A DNA stretch of 64,000 nt from positions 79,754,917-79,818,916 of the forward strand of contig NW_026622874.1 of NCBI RefSeq assembly GCF_023065955.2, in the 5' to 3' direction. The first letter of the stretch is position 1. Each line of letters begins with the position of its first letter. The translations under genes and the position numbers were made by a program. This stretch comes from Ursus arctos. Lineage: Eukaryota; Chordata; Mammalia; Carnivora; Ursidae. Below the pieces are notes generated by a model, which was not told the origin of the DNA, did no database searches, and worked only from the letters and a program-made list of their open reading frames with translations. Shown here piece after piece: positions 11,405 through 23,698 of this stretch.

Positions 11405-11860
11405 CTATTTTTAAACATAAAACCATCCAGTGTCCCCATGGGTGAAATGCCCTAAAGCATTTTGATGACTGGGATCCCATTTCTTATAAAAGAATTTCAA
11501 GGCCATCCTGTTTCCAGAAGGAATCATACCAAAGGCCAGCCCAGTTTCAGAGAGAACAGTTCAGTCTCAAACAGACCAGAGACTGAAGGCTAGTGCAGTT
11601 CCAACAGGCACAGTCCCAAAGGGAAGAGTGCAGTTGCAAAGGGGAATAGGACCAAAGCCTACACAATTGCAACTGACAGAGTTCCCACTGGAAGGGTCTG
11701 CTTTTAAAAGGACTCAGATTGAGGGCTAGCCCAGTTCCATTAGGAGCAGTCCCATTCCCAACAGGAATTAGACTAAAGACTGCACAGATCCTTCAGGAAG
11801 AATCTGAATCAGACCTGAAGGCCAAACAAGTACACTCAGGGGTGATTAAAAAAAAAAAAA
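11405..11860. repeat. Imperfect 55-70 bp tandem repeat
   Basis: A phrase like CAGTTCCAACAGGCACAGTCCCAAAGG...GACTAAAG recurs four to five times with drift; marker words GCCAGCCCAG, GGCTAGTGCAG and GGCTAGCCCAG recur every 55-70 bp. An A-run at 11848-11867 ends the block. It could be a leader remnant of the neighbouring ERV or an independent minisatellite. Confidence 0.45.
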
Positions 11861-11962
11861 AAAAAAAGACCATCAATAGATCCCAGGTAAAGCTTGGAGA
11901 GCTCAGACACAGGGCATGAAGCTTGAAATCTAGGAGAAAACTTGGCCTCAAAACCCCAGGTC

Positions 11963-12187
11963 AGAGGCACCTGGGTGTCAGTGAGTTAAGTGTCTGACTT
12001 GATTTCAGCTCAGGTCTTGATCTTAGGGTCCTGGGATTGAGCCCTGGGTTGGGCTCCCCCACTCAGCATGGAATCTGCAGGTGCGCGCTCTCTCTCTCTC
12101 TCTCTGTCTCTCTCTCCTCCCCCTCCTTCTACCTGTCCACTGGCTTTTGCTTTCTGTCTCAAAGAAAATAAATCTTAAAAAAAAAAT
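11963..12187 (+). mobile_element. Can-SINE, plus strand, older type
   Basis: The head is GAGGCACCTGGGTGTC. The body contains GGTCCTGGGATTGAGCCC, followed by a CT run (12090-12118), an AAATAAATC-type end and poly(A). It is more diverged than the copies at 8666 and 29002. Confidence 0.85.
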
Positions 12188-12262
12188 TATCAGGAACACT
12201 TCTAAATATGGAGAAGATTGTACTAAGCAGAGTTTTTGAATCTGTTTTGGAAGAAAAAACAT

Positions 12263-12608
12263 GTTATTTTTTTAATTTTTAATTTTTATTTTATTATTTT
12301 ATTATACTATTTTTTTAAAAGATTTTATTTATTCATTTGACAGAGAGAGAGACAGCCAGCGAGAGAGGGAACACAAGCAGGGCGAGTGGGAGAGGAAGAA
12401 GCAGGCTCATAGCGGAGGAGCCTGATGTGGGGCTCGATCCCATAACGCTGGGATCATGCCCTGAGCCGAAGGCAGATGCGCAATGACTGAGCCACCCTGG
12501 CGCCCCTATGATAATATTTTTTTATTATGTTAGTCACCATACAGTACATCCCTGGTTTTTAGATGTAAAGCTCGATGATTCATTAGTTGCATATAACACC
12601 CAAAAATG
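12263..12608 (-). mobile_element. Short L1 3' end, minus strand, split by a SINE
   Basis: A T-rich tail (12263-12310) and the 'TTATGTTAGTCACCATACAG' 3' untranslated block (12507-12608) belong together. The SINE at 12311-12506 inserted into the tail. Confidence 0.75.
12311..12506 (-). mobile_element. Can-SINE, minus strand, inside L1 tail
   Basis: It has AAAAGATTTTATTTATTCATTTG, a GAGAGAGACAGCCAGCGAGAG linker, the reverse of 'CTATGAGCCTGCTTCTTCC' and an end GCCACCCTGGCGCCCC. Its sequence is close to the young type. Confidence 0.9.
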
Positions 12609-12702
12609 GTGCTTGCATCCACCAATTCATACATTTCCAATTTATTCACTTTTCTCTTTTGTTTATTTTCTAATTCACATATATTCATATATCTTCCTGT
12701 TT

Positions 12703-12886
12703 GTTTTTTTTTTTAAGATTTCGTTTATTCCTTAGGGAGAGAGAGTGTGAGCAGGAGGGAGAGGCAGAGGGAGAAACAGAGTCCCCATTGAGCTGGGAGC
12801 CCAATGCAGGACTCCATCCAGGACCCTGAGAGCATGAACGGAGCCAAAAGCAGATGCTTAACTGACTGAGCCACCCAGGCACCCCT
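12703..12886 (-). mobile_element. Can-SINE, minus strand
   Basis: It shows a poly(T) run, AAGATTTCGTTTATTC, a GA-rich linker and the end GAGCCACCCAGGCACCCC. Flanking ATATCTTCCT and GTATCTTCCT repeats suggest the insertion target. Confidence 0.88.
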
Positions 12887-13511
12887 GTATCTTCCTAAGT
12901 TGTACATTCATAACACATACTGTCATGCCTCCTTCCTGTGACTTGTAAGACAAGAAGATAGGCCTTCTAAGGAGAATGCAGCTTTGTATAACTTCAGGAT
13001 TTGTTGTTGTAGGTTATTACTAACTTTTTCCACACAGGTGAAAATATCTTCCCACATTGACTAGTCATATAAAAAAGGAATGTATCTGTATCAGTGTGAT
13101 GTCATTTCATCATAGTGTATTTCATTTGATATTTTAACTATGTAGTAAATATAGGTATATTTTAGACATAAGACTCCCCCCCATTTCATTTAATTTGAAA
13201 AGAGGTATATATCCTATGTGTGCAATTTTAAGGTTTGCACATTTGAAATCATAAATGGAGACCTTTTGCGTATGAAATTAAGGTAATTTGCTGAATAAGA
13301 TGCAAGGGGGCATAATCATTTGGGGGGAAGAAATAATGGCTTATACTGCACAGACCTGCTATAGTTACTCAATTATATATCTGGATAGGGGCAATAATAG
13401 GACAATACCCCCATTTTTTTTTCCAATTTATGAATGATTTCAGAAACTAAATGTGTCACATTTTCATTCCAAGATAAAGCAATCAACAAATCTGTTGTGC
13501 CATTATTCTTT
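12887..13511. other. AT-rich spacer, nothing recognised
   Basis: I see no exon, repeat family or structured site here. Confidence 0.4.
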
Positions 13512-16370
13512 AAATTTTTTTATTCATGTATAAGTAAGTGTTATATTAGTGTCAGGTGTGCAATATGATTCTACCACTGTATACATGACTCTGTGCTCAT
13601 CACCATCAGTGTCCTCTTAATCCCCTTCATCTTTTTAACCCATCCCCCCACCCACCTCTCCTCTGTCAACCATCAGTTTGTTCTCTGTATTTAAGAGTCT
13701 GTTTGGATTCATCTTTTTTCTTTGTTTATTAAATTCCAGATATGAGTGAAATCACATGGTATTTGTCTCTCTCTGACTTCTTTCGCTTAGCATTATATCT
13801 TCTAGATCCATCCATGTTGTTGCAAATGGCAAGATCTCATCTTCTTTTTAATATCTGAGTAATGTTTTATTGAATATATACTACATCTTCTATATCCACT
13901 AATGTATGGACGGACACTTGGGTTGCCTCTGTATCTTGGCTGTGGTAATAATGCCTCAGTTAATGTAGGGGTGCATCTCTCTTCTCAAATTAGTGTTTTC
14001 ATTTACCTTGGGTAAATGCCCACTGTGGAATTACTGGATTGTATGGTATTTAGAAATTTTGTGAGGAACCCACATCTTGTTTTCCGTAGTGGCTGTATCA
14101 GTTTGCATTCCCACCAGCAGTGCATGAGGGTACCTTTTCCTCCAATCCTCAACAACACTTGTTATTTCTTGTGTTTTTTCTTCTACCCCTTATGATGTGT
14201 GTGAGATGATATCTTATTCTGATTTGAATTTCCCCCATGATTAGTGAAAGTAAGCATCTTTTCAGGTGTCTGTTGACCATCTGTATTTCTTTAGAGAGAA
14301 ATGTCTATTCATGTCCTCTGCTTATTTTTAATTGGATACTTTGGGGGTTTTTTGGTGTGGCATTGTATAAGTTCTATATGTATTTTGGATATTAACTTCT
14401 TATTAGACACATCATTTGCAAACATCTCGCATTCAGTATATTGCCTTTGTGTTTTGTTGGTAGCTTCCTTCACTGAGCAAAAGTTAATATTTTGTTGTAA
14501 TCCCAGTTAATTAATTTTGCTTTTGTGGCCCTTGCCAGAGGAGACCTAGCTTAGAAAATTGTTCCCATAGCTGATGTCAAAAAAATTACTGCATGTATTC
14601 TTTTAGGAATTTTATGGTTTCAGGTCTCACATGTGGGTCTTTAATCCATTTTGAGTCTATTTTTGTGGGTGGTGTAAGGAAGTGGTTGGTTTCATTGTTT
14701 TGTGGGTGGGCGTCCAGTTTTTCCAGCACCATTTGTTGAAGAGACAAGTCTTTTCCCCATTGTGTATTCTGGTCTCCTTTGTCATGGATGAATTGACCAT
14801 ATAAAGATGGGGTTATTTCTGGACTGTCCTATTCCATTGATCTGTGTATTCATTTTTGTGCCAGGTCATATTGTTTTGATTATTACAGAGTTATAGTATG
14901 TCTTGAAATCTGGAATTGTGATACCTCCAGTTTTGTTCTTTTTCAAGATTGTTTTGGTCATTCAGGGTCTTTGTGTTCTGTACAAATTTTAAGATTCTTT
15001 ATTCTGGTTGAGTGAAAAACTGCTGTTGGTATTTTGATAGGGATTGCATTAAATCTGTGGGTTCCCTCAGGTGGCAGGGACATTTTAATATTGGTTCTCC
15101 CAATTGATGAACATGGAATTTGCTCATGGATTTGCTTCTGTCATCTTCAGTTTCTTTCGCCAGTGTTGGATAGCTTTCAGAGTACAGGCATTTCACCTCC
15201 TTGGTTCAGTTGATTGCTAGGTATTTTAAACTTTATGGTGCAACTGTCAACAGGACTGTTTTCTTAATTTTGGTTTCTACAACTTCATTAGGAGCATATA
15301 CAAATGCAACATATATAAATTTTGTATCCTGAAGCTTTACTGAATTTATTGATTGCTTCTAGGAGTTTTTTTGGTAGAGTCTTTAGGGTTTTCTCTGTAT
15401 AGTCTCATGTCATAGTCTCATGTCATCTACAGATAGGGAAAATTTTGTTTTTTTCATTACCAATATGAGTGCCTTTTATTTCTTCTTGTCTGATCGCTGT
15501 GTCTAGGACTCAGTAATATGTCGAGTAAATGTGGTGAGAGTGGACATGTTTGTCTTGCTCCTGAACCTAGAGTGAAAGCTCTCAGTTTTTCAGCACTGAG
15601 GGTGATGTTAGCCATGGGTTTTTCATAGCTGACCTTTATTCTGTTGAGGTATGTTTCCTCTATTGCTACTTCGTTGAGCATTTTAATAATGAATAGATGT
15701 TGTCCTCGTTAAATGATTTTTCTTCATCTATTGACATGATCATATAGTTGTTTTTCTGTCTCTTGTTACTATGATCTGTCGCCTTGATTTGTGCATATTG
15801 ACCCACCCTCGCATCCCTGGAAGAAATCCCACTTGACCGGGGGGAATGGTTTTTGTTTTTTAATGCCCTGTTGGATTCAGTTTGCTAAAATTTTGTTGGG
15901 AATTTTTGCATCTAGTTTCATCAGAGATACTGGCCTTTAGTTTCCTTATTTTGTAGTGTGTTTATCTGGTTTGAGCATCAGGGTCATGCTGGCCTCATAG
16001 AATGAATTTGGAAGCTTATCCTTCTCTTCTGTATTTTAGAATAGTTTGAGAAGAATAGGTATTAAATGTTCCTTAATTATTTGGTGGAATTCAGTTGTGA
16101 AACCATCCAGTCCTCATCTTTTGGATCAGAGGTTTTTGATTACTGATTCAATTTCATTGCTAGTAATTGGTCTGTTCCAATTTTCTGTTCTTCATTCCAT
16201 TTTAGAAGCTTATATGTTTCTAGCAATTGATCAATTTCTTGTAGGTTGTCTTATTTGTTGGCAGATAAGTGTTCATAATGTTCTCTTATGATCCTATGTG
16301 TTCTTGTGATGTTGGTTGTTAATTCACCTCTTACATTTTTGATTTTATTTATTTTTGTCCTCTCCTTTTT
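13512..16370 (-). mobile_element. Old L1, minus strand, ORF2 decayed
   Basis: Read in reverse it runs from the 3' untranslated region (about 13512-13760) through most of the ORF2 reverse transcriptase. One surviving frame at 15457-15681 covers the segment just upstream of the catalytic region. All frames are heavily interrupted. The 5' side ends where the tail of the next L1 begins. Confidence 0.85.
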
Positions 16371-16796
16371 TTAAAAACATATATTTAAATTCATTTAATT
16401 AACATAGACGGTATCATTGGTTTCAGACTTACAGGTCTGTCATTCATCAGTCTTATATTAACATCCAGTGCTCATTACATCACATGCCCTACTCAATGTC
16501 CATGACCCAATTACCCCATCCCTCCACCCCCCCTCCCCTCCAGCAAACCTCAGTCAGCTTCCTATGATTAAGAGTCTCTTATGGTTTGTTGCCCTCTCTA
16601 GTTTTGTCTTCTTTTAACCTCTTTCCTCTCTCCCCCTATGATCCTCTCTTTTGTTTCTTAAATTCCAAATACTAGTGAGATCATATGATAATTGTCTTTC
16701 TCTGATTGACTTTTTTTGCTCAGCATAATACCCTCTTTCAATCCACATCACTGTAAATGGCAAGATTTCACTTTTGATGGCTGCATAATATTCCAT

Positions 16797-16840
16797 CTTA
16801 GCTATCTATCTATCTATGTATCTATCCATCTATATATATC
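16797..16840. repeat. TATC microsatellite
   Basis: Imperfect CTAT/TATC tetranucleotide repeats lie within the L1 ORF2 remnant. Confidence 0.8.
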
Positions 16841-18098
16841 ACGTCTTCTTTATCCATTCAATATGTGTCGATGGACATCTGGGCTCCTTTCATAGATAGT
16901 CTTTGTGGACATTGCTGGTATAAACACTGGTGCCCCTTCAGATCAGTACATTTGTATCTATGGGGTAAATACCCAGTAGTGCGATGGCTGAGTCATAGGG
17001 TAGCTCTATTTTCAATTTTTTGTGGAACCTCGGTACTGTTTTCCAGAGTGGCTGCACCAGCTTGCATTCCCACCAACAGTGGAAGAGAGCTCCCCTTTCT
17101 CCACATCCTTGCCAACATCTGTCGTGTCCTGACTTGTTAATTTTAACCATTCTGACTGGTGTAAGGTGGTATCACATTGTGGTTTTGATTTGTATTTCCC
17201 TGATGCCAAGTGATGTGGAGCATTTTTTCATGTGTCTGTTGGCCGTTTGGATGTCTTCTTTGGAGAAATGTCTGTTCATGTCTTCTGCCCGTTTCTTGAG
17301 TGGATTACTTGTTCTTTGGGTGTTGAGTTTGATAAGTTCTTTACAGATTGTGGATACTAGCCCTTTATCTGATATGTCATTTGCAAATATCTTCTCCTAT
17401 TCTGTTGGTTGTCTTTTGGTTTTGTCAACTGTTTTGTTTGCTGTGCAAAAGCTTTTTATCTTGATGCAGTCCCAATAGTTCATTTTTGCCTTTGCATCCC
17501 TTGCCTTTGGAAATGTGTCTAGCAAGAAGTTGCTGTGGCCGTGGTCACAGAGGTTACTGCCTGTGTCCTCCTCTAGGATTTTGATGGTTTCCTATCTCAC
17601 ATTTAGGTCTTTTATCCAGTTTTAGAATGGTGTAAGGAAATGGTCCACTTTCTTTCTTTTCTGCCTGTGGCTGTCCAATTTTCTCAACACCATTTGCTGA
17701 AAAGACTATCTTTTTTCCATTGGATATTCTTTCCTGCTTTGTCAAAGTTTAGTTGACCATATTGCTGAGGGTCCATTTCTGGGCTCTCTATTCTGTTCCA
17801 TTGATTTATGTGTCTGTTTTTCTGCCAGTACCATACTGTCTCGTTGACTACAGCTTTATAAGACAGCTTGAAGTCCGGAATTGTGATGCCACCAGCTTTG
17901 GTTTTCTTTTACAACATTCTTTTGGCTATTTGGGGTCTTTTCTGGTTCCATACAATTTTTAGGATTATTTCTTCTAGCTCTGTGAAAAAAGTTGATGGTA
18001 TTTGATAGGGATTGCATTGAATGTAGAGATTGCTCTAGGTAGCATAAACATTTTAATAATATATGTTCTTCCAATCCATGATCATGGAACGTTTTCCC

Positions 18099-18099
<1 letters not shown>

Positions 18100-18140
<41 letters not shown>
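18100..18140. repeat. GT microsatellite within L1
   Basis: This is an uninterrupted GT run of about 20 repeats in the minus-strand L1 ORF2. Confidence 0.9.
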
Positions 18141-18142
<2 letters not shown>

Positions 18143-20449
18143 TTTCTCAATTTCTTTCATGAGTGTTCTGTAGTTTTCGGAGGATAGATCCTTTGCCTCT
18201 TCGTTTAAGTTATTCCTAGGTATCTTATGGTTTGGGGTTCAATTGTATATGGCTTCGACTCCTTAATTTCTCTTTCTTCTGTGTCATTGTTAGTGTATAG
18301 AAATGCAATTGATTTCTGTGCTTGATTTAAACGTGCCACTTTGCCGAGTTCCAGTATGAGTTCTGGCAATTTGGGGGTGGAGTCTTTTGGGTATCAGCAT
18401 CATGTCGTTTGTGAAGAGTGAGTTTGACTTTTTCTTTGCCAATGCCTTTTATTTCCTTTTGCTGTATGATTGCTGAGGCTAGGGCTTCTAGCGCTATGTT
18501 GAACAGCATTGGTGATAGTGGACGTCCCTGCCATGTTCCTGACCTTAGGGGACAAGCTCTCAGTTTTTACCCATGCAGAATGAATGGGCTTTTCCTAGGT
18601 GGCTTTTATGATATTGAGGTATGTTTTGTCTATCCCTACACTGTGAAGAGTTTTAATCAAGAAAGGATGCTGTACCTGTCAAATGCTTTTTCTGTATCTA
18701 TTGAGAGGGTCATGTGGTTCTTGTCCTTTCTTTTATTAATGTTGTGTACCCCATTGATTGGTTTGTGCTGGTTGAGCCACCCTTGCAGCCCAGGAATAAA
18801 TCCCACTTGGTCATGGTGAATAATCCTTTTAATGGACTGCTGGATCGTATTGGCTAGTATTTTGGTGAGAATTTTTGCGTCCATGTTCATCAGGGATATT
18901 GGTATGTAATTTTCCTTCTTGGTGAGGTCTTTATCCGGTTTTGGGATCAAGCTAATGCTGGCCTCATAGAAAGACCTTGGAAGAAGACTTTAGTTCTTTA
19001 AATGTTTGGTAGAATTCCCCTGGGAAGCCATCTGGTCTGTGCTCTTATTTGTTGGGAGATTTGTGATTATTGCTTCAATTTCCTTGCTGGTTATGGGTCT
19101 GTTCAGGTTTTCTTTTTCTTCTTAGTTCAGTTTTGGTAGTTCAGACATCTCTAGGGATGCTTCCATTTCTTCCAGATTGCCTAATTTGTTGGCATGTAGT
19201 TGCACATAATATGTTCTTATAATTGTTTGTATTTCTTTGGTGTTGATTGTGGCTCTCCTCTTTCATTCATGATTTTCTTTATTTGGGTCCTTTCTCTTTT
19301 GGTAAGTCTGGGCAGAGGTTTATCAATCTTACTAATTCTTTCAAAAGAACCGGCTTCTTCTTTCATTGATCTGTTCTACTGTTCTTTTGGTTTCTATTTC
19401 CTTGATTTCTGCCTTAATCCTTATTATTTCTCTTCTCCTGCTGGGTTTAGGCTTTATTTGCTGTTCTTTCTTCAGTGCCTTTAGGTGTCAGGGTAGGCTG
19501 CATTTTGAGACCTTTCTTGTTCTTTGAGAAAGGCTTGTAGTGCTATATGCTTCCCTCTTAGGACTGCCTTTGCTGCTTCTCAAAGGTCTTCAATAGTTGT
19601 ATTTTCATTTTCATTTGTTTCCATGAATTTTTAAAATTCTTGTTTAATTTCCTGGTTAACCCATTCATTCTTTAGCACGATGCTCTTTAGCCTCCATGTA
19701 TTTGAATTCTTTCCAACTTTCCTCTTGTGATTGAGTTCCAGTTTCAAAGCATTGTGGTCCCACAATATGCAGGGAATGATCCCAGTCTTTTGGTACCAGT
19801 AGAGAAATGATTTGTGACCCAGTATGTGATCTTTTCTGGAGAATGTTCCATGTGCACATGAGAAGAATGTGTATTCTGTTGCTTTAGTTTGGAATGTTCT
19901 GAATATATCTGTGAAGTCCGTCTGGTCCAGTGTGTCATTCAATGTCCTTGTTTCCTTGTTGATCTTCTGCTTAGATGATCTGTACATGGCAGTGAGTGGG
20001 GTGTTAAATTCCCCTACTATTATTGTATTATTGTCCATGTGTTTCTTTGATTTTGTTATTAATTGGCTTATATAATCGGCTGCTCCCCTGTTCAGGGCAT
20101 AAATATTTACAATTGTTAGATCTTGTTGGATGGACCCTTTAATTATGGTATAGTGTCCTTCCTCATCCCTTATCACAGCCTTGATTTGAAATCTATTTGT
20201 CTGATATAAGGATTGCCACCCCAGCTTTCTTTTGATGTCCATTAGCATGATAAATGGTTTTCCACCCCCTCACTTTGAATCTGGAGGTGTCTTTGGGTCT
20301 GAAATGAGTCTCTTGCAGACAGCATATGGATGGGTCTTGCTTTTTTCTCCAATCTGATACCCTTTGTCTTTTGATTGGGACATTTAGCCCGTTTACATTC
20401 AGAGTAATTATTGAACGATATGAATTTAGTGCCATTGTATTATCTGTAA

Positions 20450-20730
20450 AGTCACTGTTTCTGCCTCATTTATCCTAGCACTTAGAACCTCCATTTTCTA
20501 TTGCATCTCATTAATAGCCTTTTTGATTTCGAGTTGGTTAGATTTTAGTTCTTTTATTTCTCCAGAAAGGGATTCTGTAGTGTCTTCTATGCTTTTTTCA
20601 AGCCCAGCTAGTTATCTCTATTGAACTCTACTTCCAACATCTGACTTACGTCCATACTGATTAGGGACCTGGCAATCAGCACTGCCTCTTGTTCTCTTTT
20701 TTGAGGTGAGTTTTTCCATCTTGTCATTTG
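20450..20730 (-). pseudogene. L1 ORF1 amino-terminal fragment
   Basis: The reverse translation gives a lysine/glutamate-rich coiled-coil stretch like the amino half of carnivore L1 ORF1, with internal stops. It passes into the ORF2 start within a few bases, so the ORF1 carboxy half and the inter-ORF spacer are deleted. Confidence 0.6.
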
Positions 20731-20789
20731 GTGCAGTGAAGAATAGATGAGTGAGAGAACAAAATACTAAAACGGCAACAACGACCCCA

Positions 20790-21470
20790 AAGAAATATAC
20801 ACCGAACGATACTCTGGATCCTGTGTGTATTTTGGTCTGTTTGTTAGAAAACTAGATCCCAAAATCGTAAAGAAAGAAAAACTTACATATGTACCAAAAT
20901 AAAATTGAATACAATGGAAAGATAGAATGTAACCGTACAAATGGAAATTAAAAGACAAAAACCAAAGAGGAAAAAAAAGGGAAAATAAAAGAATATACAC
21001 TGATAGGTGAACAGAACACTATATCCTGAGTGTATTTTGGTCAGTTTGTTAGAAGAAACTACATCTCAAAATTGTAAAGAAAGAAAAGCATATTTATATA
21101 TACAAAAATTAAACAGATTGAAAAGATAGAATGTATCTGTAAAGATGAAAATTTAAAGAGACTTTAAGAAAACAAAATGAATAAACAAAAAAAAAGAAGA
21201 AGAAGAAGAGGGGGAAAAAAGAGAATATGATCAGACAGGTGAAGAGAACTGAACCATACACTAGATTCTGGTTGTATTTTGGTCTGTTAGAGGAAACTGC
21301 ATCCCAAAATTGTAAAGAAAAAAACTTGAGTATTTACAAAAACAAAATTAAATACAGTGAAAGGATAGAATGTAACTGTACAAATGAAAATTTAAAAAGG
21401 TTTTTAAGAAAGAGTTGATGAAATAAGAAATGGGTTGAAAAATGAAAGAGAAAAAAAATTAAAATTGAAA
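20790..21470 (-). repeat. Tandem ~210-230 bp repeats in the L1 5' region
   Basis: Three imperfect copies begin near 20805, 21013 and 21245. Each contains a TGTATTTTGGTC phrase, then ATCCCAAAAT(T/C)GTAAAGAAA, then GATAGAATGTAACTGTA. The spacing is 208 and 232 bp. They lie in the 5' part of the full-length L1. Confidence 0.8.
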
Positions 21471-22560
21471 GACTCGAGATTCCTGGGGAAACAACCATGA
21501 ATTCTATATACTATATTCCCCTAGTGCTGAAGTTTTGCAGTTCTCAATGATTGGTATACTCGGTCTTGAATGGATATTCTTGGAGATCTTGGGGAGGGGC
21601 CTGTTGCCTTGATTCTCAGGTATTTTTGTCAGGGCTGAATTGTAGCGCCCTTGCCAGGGTCCCGGCTAAGTAATCTGGTCTAGTTTGCTCTATGTGGCTT
21701 TTGTTCCCTGAAGGGTTTCTGCCCAGCTTTAGCGGATGTGAGAATGAAAATGGGGGCCTCCCAAACTCCAGTCCCGGATCCGGGAACTCGGGGACCCACC
21801 CCTGAGTGCTTCCTCAGGGAAAAGCAGTCAATCATTCCTATCTCCCTGGTCTCCGCCCGCTCTCTGTGCTCACCCAGCCTGTGACTGAGCATCTGTATCT
21901 CAAGCCTGGATGCCACTGGTGTCTCTAAACCCTGCAGACTCCTGCAGTGCACACCCTGAGCTGTTCCTCCCTGGGGAGGAATGGGGGATTCTGCTGGTTC
22001 TGCCATTTGCTGGGCCCCTGCTCAGAGAGCGGTTGCCTGGCCATTCTGCAGTTCATGGTATATGGCATCCCTGAGCTAAGAGCCCACTCCTGGGCTCACT
22101 GATTCCAGGTGGCTCCCTGCTCCGATGCCTGCGAGCTCTGCCACACTCAGGCACCCCTGTTATTTCTGTGACCCCGGGGATCCCGAGACCACACTAACCC
22201 ACCTAGGATTCTGCCCTGTTTTGCCACCTGGGCACCTTTCAGGCAGGGACATCCCTCACTGGAGCAGACTTCTAAAAGCTCTGATTTTGTGCTACATTTC
22301 TCTACCACTTTCTTGTAGCCAACTAACAGAGGTTCCCTCCCCCTGCAGTTTATCTTTCCGCATATCACCTCAGATTCACTTCACACCTCCTACGTTGGAG
22401 AAGGTGGTCACTTGTTCTATTTGGAGAGTTGCAGCTATTCTTTTATTCCATCTTGTGTTGCGTTCACAGATGTTCCAATGGTTTGATAGCTATCTAGCTG
22501 AATTCCAGGAACCGTATGAAATTAAGGTCTTCTGTTCCTCCTCCATCTTGGATTCTCTCC

Positions 22561-22977
22561 AGGAATACATTTTAAATCGCAACCCAATATGTTTATAGAT
22601 ACATAACAAAGAAGAGTTAATAGAATAATATTTATTCTAGCCTGCAATACGTTATGATGGACTTTATTCTACTTCATTTGTCTTTGATGCCATTTGCAAC
22701 CTATGAAAATGCCCAACAATAGAGAAATGATTAAATTATTCATGGTATTTAATATTATATAACTTAAAAACATGATGCAGGTAGTTATTTGTAACATGGA
22801 AAGAACACAGTATCTTGTTGAGAGGAAAAGGGCTGTGAATGAATGTAAATATTATGCTATTTGTTGAAAAACAAAGTTTGAAAGGATACACGGGCCAAAA
22901 ATTTAACATGTCCTTCTTTCGTAATAATACGTTCCTGTGCTTTCTGAATGTCTACCTTCGAAACATAAAGGCATGCA
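22561..22977. other. AT-rich spacer, nothing recognised
   Basis: No gene or repeat family is identified in this spacer. Confidence 0.4.
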
Positions 22978-23236
22978 GCTAATATTTATTGAACATTTAC
23001 TATGTGTGCCAGGCACTGGACTCAAAGCTTTACATGTATTACTGTTTCATTTCAGCCCCTCCAAACCTGAGATGGTATAACCGTCTATTTTGCAGAGTGG
23101 AAATGGAGGCTCAAAGACTCACAGTAAACTGCCTGAGGTTGGAGTGAAGAAAAGGGCAGATCTGGAGCTCAAAGCCATGTGTATCTGACAACAGAGTTCA
23201 TGCTTTGCATGTTAGGCTGTGCTGCCTGATAGAGAG
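22978..23236 (+). mobile_element. MIR element, plus strand
   Basis: It shows the MIR order: TATTTATTGAACATTTACTATGTG, GCCAGGCACTGG, TTTACATGTATTA, a GGAGGCTCAAAGA-type block and a terminal ATGCTTTGCATG. It is an ancient mammalian SINE with the expected level of drift. Confidence 0.75.
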
Positions 23237-23698
23237 TAGACCGGAGGGTGCCTGCCAGTTAGCATGGGCCAGATGTTACTGTGTGTAACTAGTAGCCCTG
23301 TGTCTTAGCGGCTTCTAACGAGGGAAGTATCTTTCTTGCTCCTGCCAGACACCCACATGGTCTTCCTGGGACCAGGATAAAAGCAGACCCACCGTAGGTA
23401 ACTGCCAGGTGCTATATGAGATGGACAGAGGGGATGCCAGACTCAGTTGTCCCAAGTGTTCTGTTTGAGGTGGCACCCCTCACTCCCACTCACATCTCAC
23501 TGGCCAGAGCACGTCACAGGGATGCATCTAACTTCCAGGGTCAGATGACACCCTGACATGCTTGGTGGAGCCTACTGGGGCCACCACATGGTGCCACCCC
23601 TTCTAGGGGACTGTGCAGGGGCAGAGGAGGTGCATGGGGCATTGGTAGGAAATGACAGCTGGACTAAGTCAGGATGAGTTTGCTTTATCCTTGACCAG

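Larger units (their letters stand above)
16614..20435 (-). pseudogene. L1 ORF2 (endonuclease-reverse transcriptase), broken
   Basis: Minus-strand fragments in the right order are: endonuclease start at 20193-20435 (TLNVNGLN and QETHF, both family motifs); the rest of the endonuclease at 19631-20248; a reverse transcriptase segment at 18657-18950 (RPISLMN-like, DQVGFIP); and the cysteine-rich carboxy region at 16938-17150 (CWWECK). Many stops and frameshifts separate them. A GT microsatellite at 18100-18140 has expanded inside it. Confidence 0.85.
16371..22560 (-). mobile_element. Near-full-length L1, minus strand, inactive
   Basis: The 3' untranslated region starts at about 16371. ORF2 runs to 20435, where the minus-strand start codon precedes an endonuclease amino terminus. 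A partial ORF1 lies at about 20450-20730, and a long 5' region extends to about 22560, ending in the reverse of an AAGATGGAGGAGGAACAGAAG-type L1 start. The total of about 6.2 kb is near full length. ORF2 is split into many frames, and most of ORF1 (RNA-recognition and carboxy domains) is missing, so the copy is dead. Confidence 0.85.
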
